A DNA stretch of 64,000 nucleotides from an uncultured Lachnospiraceae bacterium. Its GTDB lineage: Bacteria; Bacillota; Clostridia; Lachnospirales; Lachnospiraceae. The notes under the pieces were generated by a model. The model was not told where the DNA came from. It did not search any database and worked only from the letters and a program-made list of their open reading frames with translations. Below are positions 59,133 through 64,000 of this stretch, one piece after another (the stretch's first letter is position 1; each line of letters opens with the position of its first letter). The stretch is from assembly GCA_934385475.1 (NCBI GenBank), contig CAKRPS010000009.1:1-64000 (forward strand). The letters run 5' to 3'. The position numbers were made by a program, and so were the translations under genes.

Positions 59133-59353
59133 TGTGTGTGAGAACATGTGTTGAGCAAAACACAGAAAACAAAGCAGAGTATCCACTCTCACCTTGCAAC
59201 AAATGCGTTCGCAAGTGTTTATATTTTCTGACATAAGGATAGGGAGTATTTGTATCCGATATGAGAAGATTAGAAAGTGGATGGTTATGCTGTCCGCTTT
59301 TTTTGTGTCGTAATGCTCGCAGTGAGTGAAACTTTTTTGTGGAGGGCAAAGCC
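59133..59353 (+). promoter_or_regulatory. infC leader with attenuator, L20-leader-type
   Basis: The long leader contains TATCCACTCTCACC (about 59199-59212), complementary to part of AGTGGATGG (59277-59285). A terminator hairpin AAAGTGGA (59274-59281) with TCCGCTTT (59293-59300) is followed by a T-run to 59304. Alternative pairing would prevent it. This matches the L20 autoregulatory attenuator known upstream of infC-rpmI-rplT in Firmicutes. The remaining segments are A-rich, with small hairpins. Confidence 0.7.
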
Positions 59354-59857
59354 ATTAGCGAATTATTTATTAACGAACAGATTAGAGACAAAGAGGTACG
59401 TGTGATTGGCGAGAACGGCGAACAGCTCGGTATCATGTCTTCAAGAGAAGCAATGCGTCTCGCAGAAGAGGCCGGCGTAGATCTGGTTAAGATAGCACCA
59501 ACTGCAAAGCCGCCGGTTTGTAAAATTGTGGACTATGGAAAGTTCAAGTATGAGCAGACCAGAAAAGAAAAAGAAGCAAAAAAGAAACAGAAGGTCGTAG
59601 AGATCAAGGAGATCAGGCTTTCACCGAACATCGACACAAACGATCTCAATACAAAAGTAAATTCAGCCAGAAAGTTTATTACAAAGGGCGACAGAGTGAA
59701 GGTTACCCTGCGGTTCCGTGGCCGTGAGATGGCACACATGAATACGAGTAAGCACATTCTGGATGACTTTGCGCAGGCACTTGCGGATGTGGCAAATGTG
59801 GATAAAGCACCCAAGGTAGAAGGCCGGAGCATGACAATGTTTTTGGCAAAGAAATAA
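59354..59857 (+). CDS. infC: Translation initiation factor IF-3, starting at AUU
   Basis: 167 residues. The protein begins ISELFINEQIRDKEVRVIGE, aligning with known IF-3 starts, so the initiator is ATT at 59354, preceded 6 nt earlier by GGAGGGC (59341-59347). The GTG at 59339 would sit inside or before that site. The N-domain is 1-75, then a Lys-rich linker (EQTRKEKEAKKKQK), then the C-domain with LRFRGREMAH. IF-3 proofreads start codons, so a non-AUG start gives feedback control, as shown in E. coli. Confidence 0.93.
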   Translation: MSELFINEQIRDKEVRVIGENGEQLGIMSSREAMRLAEEAGVDLVKIAPTAKPPVCKIVDYGKFKYEQTRKEKEAKKKQKVVEIKEIRLSPNIDTNDLNTKVNSARKFITKGDRVKVTLRFRGREMAHMNTSKHILDDFAQALADVANVDKAPKVEGRSMTMFLAKK

Positions 59858-59942
59858 CAGGAACAGATTTCTTTGTTGAAATAAATGATATCTGATGATT
59901 GATATCCGTTACATGAATAATAAATACAGGAGGAATTTTGAA

Positions 59943-60140
59943 ATGCCAAAAATGAAGACAAGCAGAGCAGCTGCAAAACGTTTTAAAGTAACTGGAACAG
60001 GTAAGCTGAAAAGAAGCAAAGCTTATAAACGCCATATCTTAACCAAGAAGACAACTAAGAATAAGAGAAATCTTAGAAAGCCTGCTATGACAGACGCAAC
60101 AAATGTTAAGAATATGAAGAAAATCTTACCTTACGTATAA
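59943..60140 (+). CDS. rpmI: Ribosomal protein bL35
   Basis: 65 residues, very basic, with the family start [26 protein letters not shown] is 9 nt before the ATG. Second gene of the infC operon. Confidence 0.97.
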   Translation: MPKMKTSRAAAKRFKVTGTGKLKRSKAYKRHILTKKTTKNKRNLRKPAMTDATNVKNMKKILPYV

Positions 60141-60177
60141 ATATTTATTTCTAGTGTCAATATAGGAGGAAAAAGAC

Positions 60178-60534
60178 ATGGCAAGAGTAAAAGGCGGCAT
60201 GAACGCTAAAAAGAAACATAATAGAGTTTTAAAACTTGCAAAGGGCTATAGAGGAGCAAGATCAAAACAGTATAGAGTAGCAAAACAGTCTGTAATGAGA
60301 GCACTTACTTCTTCTTATGCAGGAAGAAAAGAGAGAAAGCGTCAGTTCAGACAGCTTTGGATCGCACGTATCAATGCGGCAGCAAGAATGAACGGACTTT
60401 CCTACAGCAAATTTATGTACGGATTGAAGAACGCAGGTGTTGACATGAACAGAAAGATGCTTGCAGAGCTGGCAGTCAATGATGCAGCAGGATTTACATC
60501 TCTTGCAGAGATTGCAAAGGCTAATCTGAAATAA
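60178..60534 (+). CDS. rplT: Ribosomal protein bL20
   Basis: 118 residues, basic, with [20 protein letters not shown] at the start. Besides assembling the 50S subunit, L20 in Firmicutes binds the operon leader and represses it. AGGAGG is placed 9 nt before the ATG. A strong terminator follows 12 bp after the stop. Confidence 0.97.
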   Translation: MARVKGGMNAKKKHNRVLKLAKGYRGARSKQYRVAKQSVMRALTSSYAGRKERKRQFRQLWIARINAAARMNGLSYSKFMYGLKNAGVDMNRKMLAELAVNDAAGFTSLAEIAKANLK

Positions 60535-60546
60535 GAGTGATATTAC

Positions 60547-60579
60547 AAAGGATGTGGTGTATACCACATCCTTTATTTT
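60547..60579 (+). terminator. Terminator of the infC operon
   Basis: AAAGGATGTGGT (60547-60558), GTAT loop, ACCACATCCTTT (60563-60574) and ATTTTC: a 12-bp perfect stem. Confidence 0.9.
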
Positions 60580-60596
60580 CTTGTCACAAACCTGAT

Positions 60597-60634
60597 ATGC
60601 GCAAAAAGCGTGCGCAGAAATGGAGACTATTATG
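60597..60634 (+). repeat. 38-bp TGCGCA element, copy 5 (before pepD)
   Basis: TGCGCA at 60598-60603 and 60611-60616 (7-bp gap), then 15 nt with TGGAGA, then ATG 60632. The preceding TCACAAACCTGAT also matches the long form. The peptide frame MRKKRAQKWRLLW lacks the early stop and runs on out of frame to about 60740. Confidence 0.85.
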
Positions 60635-62161
60635 GGAGTTTTGGAAGACTGCAGACCGGAGAGGGTATTTTATTATTTTGAAGAGATATGTAAAATTCCG
60701 CATGGTTCCGGCAATATCGAAAAGATCAGCGGATATTTAAAGGATTTTGCGGATAGATTGGGCCTTGTCTGTATTCAGGATAAGAAAAAGAATATCGTGA
60801 TCATTAAAGAGGCGACAGCCGGTTACGAACAGGAACCGCCGATTATTTTGCAGGGGCACATGGATATGGTGGCTGTCAAGGAACCCGGAGTAAATCTGGA
60901 TATGGCCAAAGAGGGGCTTGTCCTGCAAAGAGTGGGCGATATGATCAGTGCTAAAGGGACGAGCCTTGGCGGAGACGATGGAATCGCTGTGGCGTACTGC
61001 CTTGCCCTTCTGGAGGCCAGTGACATTTCACATCCCAGACTGGAAGTGATTCTGACAGTTGATGAGGAAACAGGAATGGAAGGAGCTGCTGAGATTGATC
61101 TCTCGTTTTTGCAGGGAAGGAGGCTGATCAATCTGGACTCTGAGGAAGAAGGAGAATTTCTGGTAAGCTGTGCCGGTGGTGTGCGGGTTGATATCTGCCT
61201 GCCGGTTCGGAGAGCGCCGCTGGATGGAGGATGTTACATTCCCTACCGGGTATGCGTGAGCGGACTTCAGGGAGGACATTCCGGCACAGAGATCATCCGG
61301 GAGGGAGGAAACGCCAACCTTTTGCTGGGAAGAACTCTGGCAGAACTGCTGGCACAGAAAGTACAGTTGCGGCTGTCAGGCTGTGAGGGAGGCAGTGCAG
61401 ATAATGCGATACCGACAGAGGCACAAGCACTTCTCTGGGTGGCAGCGGAGGAAGAACCCCTTTTCCGGGAAAAGATCGAACTGGTTGAACAGGAGATCCG
61501 GCAGGAACTGGGAGAGAAAGATCCGGCATTCTGTATCGAAAAGGAACGGCTGGAGGTTTCCGGGGAAACGCCTATGGTATTGGAGGAAGAGACAGCCCAA
61601 AAGGCAGTTGATCTGCTTCTGGCGCTTCCAAACGGCGTACAGGCAATGAGTGCGGATATAAAAGGGCTTGTGGAGACTTCCCTGAACCTTGGCATCATGA
61701 AGCTGAATGAGCGGGAGTTTTGCCTGGGATATGCGGTGAGAAGCTCGGTCACAAGTGCAAGGGATTATCTTTGCAGAAGAATGGAGGCTGTGGCAAGGCT
61801 GGCGGGGGCAGAACTGTCCATGCACGGAGCATATCCGGGATGGGCGTATCGCAAGGATTCTGCTCTGCGCGATAAAATGGTCCGCATCTATGAGAAAATG
61901 TACGGAAAGATGCCGGTTATCAAGGCACTGCACGCAGGAGTAGAGTGTGGTCTGTTTATGGAAAAGCTTCCGGGGCTTGACTGTGTCTCGATTGGTCCTG
62001 ATATGCAGAATGTCCACACAACGCAGGAAACACTCTCGATTTCTTCCACGGAGAGAGTATGGGAATTTCTATGTGCGGTTCTACAAAGAAAAGAAGATAG
62101 TGTGAAAAATCCATATATGAAAGATTTTTCACACACGAGATTTGTGTCTGCGCGCACTTGA
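60632..62161 (+). CDS. pepD: Aminoacyl-histidine dipeptidase (M20 family)
   Basis: 509 residues from ATG 60632; the in-frame ATG at 60620 lies before the ribosome site. Zinc ligands of the M20 fold: LQGHMDMV, GGDDGIAVAY, the EETGMEGAAE pair, the LDSEEEGEF Asp/Glu and HAGVECGLF near the end. An LQGGHSGTEI segment belongs to the lid domain. It cleaves beta-Ala-His and other X-His dipeptides. The last roughly 23 residues (EDSVKNPYMKDFSHTRFVSA and on) are encoded by the long repeat at 62089-62211 and are probably not native. Confidence 0.93.
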   Translation: MGVLEDCRPERVFYYFEEICKIPHGSGNIEKISGYLKDFADRLGLVCIQDKKKNIVIIKEATAGYEQEPPIILQGHMDMVAVKEPGVNLDMAKEGLVLQRVGDMISAKGTSLGGDDGIAVAYCLALLEASDISHPRLEVILTVDEETGMEGAAEIDLSFLQGRRLINLDSEEEGEFLVSCAGGVRVDICLPVRRAPLDGGCYIPYRVCVSGLQGGHSGTEIIREGGNANLLLGRTLAELLAQKVQLRLSGCEGGSADNAIPTEAQALLWVAAEEEPLFREKIELVEQEIRQELGEKDPAFCIEKERLEVSGETPMVLEEETAQKAVDLLLALPNGVQAMSADIKGLVETSLNLGIMKLNEREFCLGYAVRSSVTSARDYLCRRMEAVARLAGAELSMHGAYPGWAYRKDSALRDKMVRIYEKMYGKMPVIKALHAGVECGLFMEKLPGLDCVSIGPDMQNVHTTQETLSISSTERVWEFLCAVLQRKEDSVKNPYMKDFSHTRFVSART

Positions 62162-62211
62162 CACAAACTCGGCATGCGCAAAAAGCGTGCGCAGAAATAA
62201 AGATTAAGATG
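62089..62211 (+). repeat. 123-bp long form of the TGCGCA element, copy B
   Basis: Same length and about 91 percent identical to 29102-29224. Hairpins: GTGTGAAAAATC/GATTTTTCACAC, TTTGTGTC/GACACAAA and the TGCGCA pair (62175-62180, 62188-62193). The first 73 bp lie within pepD and provide its last codons and stop. The terminal ATG (62209) opens only nine codons. Confidence 0.9.
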
Positions 62212-62212
62212 A

Positions 62213-62241
62213 TTGACAGGAAAACTGGAAATTGTTAGTAT
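62213..62241 (+). promoter_or_regulatory. Promoter of the GGDEF/EAL gene
   Basis: TTGACA (62213-62218), a 17-bp spacer and TAGTAT (62236-62241). It starts two bases after the end of the long repeat. Confidence 0.6.
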
Positions 62242-62312
62242 ATAAATATATTGATAATATAAAATTCTGAAAATTATAACAACTGATGTACTTGTGGGGA
62301 AATGGGGAACAC

Positions 62313-63617
62313 ATGAAAGATACCTTAACAGGATTAGATTGCTACGAAGTATTTCTGGATAAACTGGACATGGCGATCAAAGAGGCGGAAGACAGAAGGA
62401 TTGCCATTGTCTATACGGATATCAAACATTTTAAGTATATAAATGACACGTATGGCTATCAGGTGGGGGATAGTCTTTTAAGAGACTTTGCCATTGAAAC
62501 CTCCATGTCGGACAGCCCATATGAGATCTGTATGGCCCGTGTCTATTCAGACAATTTTGTCAAAGCAGTTCGCCTTGATCTGGATGACCGGTCAAAGTGG
62601 ACAAATGAAGAGTACAAGGAATTCGTCTATCAGATCAATCAGGAACTGGAGCAGAAATTCAGGGAGAAATATCTGAACAGCAGACTTCAGCTCTGCACGG
62701 GGATAGCGATCATAGACGCAAACAGCCGCAACCGGAATGCTGAGACAGTCGTTTCCAATGCAAATCTTGCCAGAAAAGTGGCTAAGGAGATGGAGAATGA
62801 CTGCTGTGTCCTGTTCGACCACAGTATGATGGAAGGCATCAAGCGCGAAGTAGAGATCACCTCCTATATTCCTAAGGCAATCGCCAACCGGGAATTTAAG
62901 GTATATTATCAGCCCAAGATGGAAACAGAGACCTTTAAGCTTGTGGGGGCAGAGGCTCTTGTGCGCTGGCAGAGACCGGATGGCAAATTCGTTTATCCGG
63001 ATGAATTTATCCCGCTGATCGAGAGAAGCGGGCAGATTGTGGATGTTGATTACTATGTATATCGGGAAGCCTTTCAGTTTCTGGCGAAGAGACTTCAGGA
63101 GGGAAAGAAGGTAGTGCCGATTTCCCTGAATGTTTCCAGAGTTCATTTGAATAAGATGAATATTCTGGAGTACGTGAAGGAACTGTTTGAAGAATTCAAG
63201 ATTCCGCATGATCTGGTGGAATTTGAGCTGACAGAAAGTATCTATCTGGACAATACAGAGAAAGCGTTGCAGTTAGTGGACGGTTTACATAAAATGGGAA
63301 CAAAGGTCTCGATGGATGATTTCGGTTCCGGCTATTCCTCTTTGAATCTGCTGAGCAGACTGCCCATTGATATTATCAAAATGGATAAGGTATTCCTCAA
63401 AGATCACAATCTGCACGAGAGTGACAAGATTATTATTTCCTGCGTCGTGGATATGGCGAAGAAACTGAAGATTACCTCCCTGTGTGAAGGCGTGGAAACA
63501 CTGGAGCAGAGCGACTATCTGAAAGAGGTAGGCTGTCAGATCCTGCAGGGATATTATTTTTCAAAGCCCATATGCCAGGAAGAATTTGAAAAGTATATGG
63601 AGCAATGTCAGATTTAA
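62313..63617 (+). CDS. Degenerate GGDEF plus intact EAL-domain c-di-GMP phosphodiesterase
   Basis: 434 residues from ATG 62313, preceded by ATGGGGA; the ATG at 62286 is less well placed. No membrane or sensor domain. The GGDEF domain (1-170) starts with DTLTGLDCYEVFLDKL, but its signature is replaced by ARVYSDNFV, so it cannot make c-di-GMP. The EAL domain (about 190-434) keeps catalytic residues: GAEALVRW near 214, SLNVSR, FELTES, MDDFGSGYSS, IKMDKVF, CEGVET and QGYYFSKP. It should hydrolyse c-di-GMP. Confidence 0.9.
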   Translation: MKDTLTGLDCYEVFLDKLDMAIKEAEDRRIAIVYTDIKHFKYINDTYGYQVGDSLLRDFAIETSMSDSPYEICMARVYSDNFVKAVRLDLDDRSKWTNEEYKEFVYQINQELEQKFREKYLNSRLQLCTGIAIIDANSRNRNAETVVSNANLARKVAKEMENDCCVLFDHSMMEGIKREVEITSYIPKAIANREFKVYYQPKMETETFKLVGAEALVRWQRPDGKFVYPDEFIPLIERSGQIVDVDYYVYREAFQFLAKRLQEGKKVVPISLNVSRVHLNKMNILEYVKELFEEFKIPHDLVEFELTESIYLDNTEKALQLVDGLHKMGTKVSMDDFGSGYSSLNLLSRLPIDIIKMDKVFLKDHNLHESDKIIISCVVDMAKKLKITSLCEGVETLEQSDYLKEVGCQILQGYYFSKPICQEEFEKYMEQCQI

Positions 63618-63709
63618 AGCAACCGTTCGGTCCTCATAGTCCATAAAAGCGGCTGTTCCGCTTAGAAAATGCATTGCTACAATTAAAAAAACAAAAAGTA
63701 AAAATATAC

Positions 63710-63738
63710 TTGCATTTGGCAGGAATGTTTGCTATAAT
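63710..63738 (+). promoter_or_regulatory. Promoter of the tRNA-Pro gene
   Basis: TTGCAT (63710-63715), a 17-bp spacer and a perfect TATAAT (63733-63738), ending 12 bp before the tRNA. Confidence 0.75.
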
Positions 63739-63750
63739 TCTTGATGTTGT

Positions 63751-63823
63751 CGGGATGTGGCTCAGGTGGTAGAGCGCTACTTTAGGGAAGTAGAGGCCGC
63801 AGGTTCAAGTCCTGTCATTCCGA
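63751..63823 (+). tRNA. tRNA-Pro, anticodon AGG
   Basis: A 73-nt cloverleaf. The acceptor CGGGATG pairs with CATTCCG (one G-U), discriminator A. D stem GCTC/GAGC, anticodon stem CTACT/AGTAG with loop TTAGGGA (anticodon AGG), variable loop AGGCC, T stem GCAGG/CCTGT with loop TTCAAGT. The C1-G72 pair, A73 and G35-G36 are proline identity elements. The CCA end is not encoded. Reading CCU with A34 (probably inosine) is uncommon in bacteria. Confidence 0.93.
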
Positions 63824-63829
63824 TGTAGG

Positions 63830-63870
63830 AAACCTCACAGATTTCGTAAAAGGAGTTTGTGAGGTTTTTG
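63830..63870 (+). terminator. Terminator after tRNA-Pro
   Basis: AAACCTCACA (63830-63839) pairs with TGTGAGGTTT (63858-63867), followed by TTTG. The remaining 130 bp to the window end hold no recognisable gene. Confidence 0.85.
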
Positions 63871-64000
63871 TGTTATAAAAAATAAAGAGGAATATTTCAG
63901 ACAATTGCGAAACTGAAAATTTATGTTTGAAGTGTACACTTTATGGTGAATGTTTATGAGGTGTGTAATTGACTAAGGAATATTGGTGAAATGAGGAGAA

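Noticed and set aside
63824-64000. Possible integrated element after tRNA-Pro
   Set aside because: No integrase or repeated tRNA end is visible before the window stops.

Overview
The window looks like chromosomal DNA from a Gram-positive, anaerobic, spore-lineage member of the Clostridia, most probably Lachnospiraceae. The evidence is a Bacillus-type purF with Fe-S cysteines, a YtaF-family protein, a SpoIID-like protein, DUF1540 and DUF5716/DUF5717-like families, an infC-rpmI-rplT operon behind a long leader with an attenuator, strong AGGAGG-type ribosome sites, and several TTG, GTG and AUU starts. There is no rRNA, CRISPR array, insertion sequence or prophage. It is a mosaic of core metabolic operons and regulated transport or stress modules.

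Layout. 1-2000: a decayed membrane-protein tail and a TetR unit with a perfect 18-bp inverted repeat over its promoter. 2.1-8.3 kb: an FtsX-type ABC exporter, its two-component system and a secreted nuclease. 8.4-13.3 kb: a lipoprotein, a small conserved protein, GreA, a Ca2+-type P-ATPase and a convergent YtaF. 13.4-18.5 kb: a beta-CASP nuclease, ThyA, DHFR and a sensor-less hybrid kinase. 18.6-26.2 kb: IlvE, a PHP phosphoesterase, a parvulin lipoprotein, HtpG under a CIRCE operator, and a GH51 arabinofuranosidase. 26.2-30.6 kb (minus strand): a YtrA-type GntR/ABC operon and a SpoIID/peptidoglycan-binding protein. 30.7-38.3 kb: a phosphatase, then a four-gene operon of unknown function (large Ig/helical-repeat protein, Hsp70-like ATPase, TPR protein, membrane coiled-coil protein). 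38.3-47.9 kb: purF, purB and purA interleaved with metal and anion transporters (CDF, split ChrA, CPC P-ATPase plus ArsR). 47.9-54.3 kb: LysR, HAD, a candidate small RNA, a sigma-D-like promoter before an unknown protein, a DUF1538/PII-like pair, and a SEC-C protein. 54.3-64 kb: thrS, a GT-C glycosyltransferase, DUF1540, a lipoprotein, infC-rpmI-rplT, pepD, a GGDEF/EAL protein and tRNA-Pro(AGG).

The most unusual feature is a recurrent 38-bp element, found seven times intact and twice degenerate on both strands. It has two TGCGCA palindromes separated by exactly 7 bp, and the second ends exactly 15 nt before a start codon. It sits immediately upstream of unrelated genes (GreA, an ABC permease, a phosphatase, a small membrane protein, PepD) and supplies their ribosome-binding site. 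In most intact copies it also encodes a basic octapeptide (MR..RAQK) whose stop codon overlaps or abuts the ribosome site. Two copies belong to a 123-bp long form with three consecutive hairpins. One of these has replaced the natural 3' end of pepD. This is either a mobile repeat or a shared 5'-UTR regulatory cassette.

The second candidate for a new system is the operon at 31.3-38.3 kb, where an Hsp70/actin-fold ATPase with degenerate motifs is co-encoded with helical-repeat and membrane coiled-coil partners.
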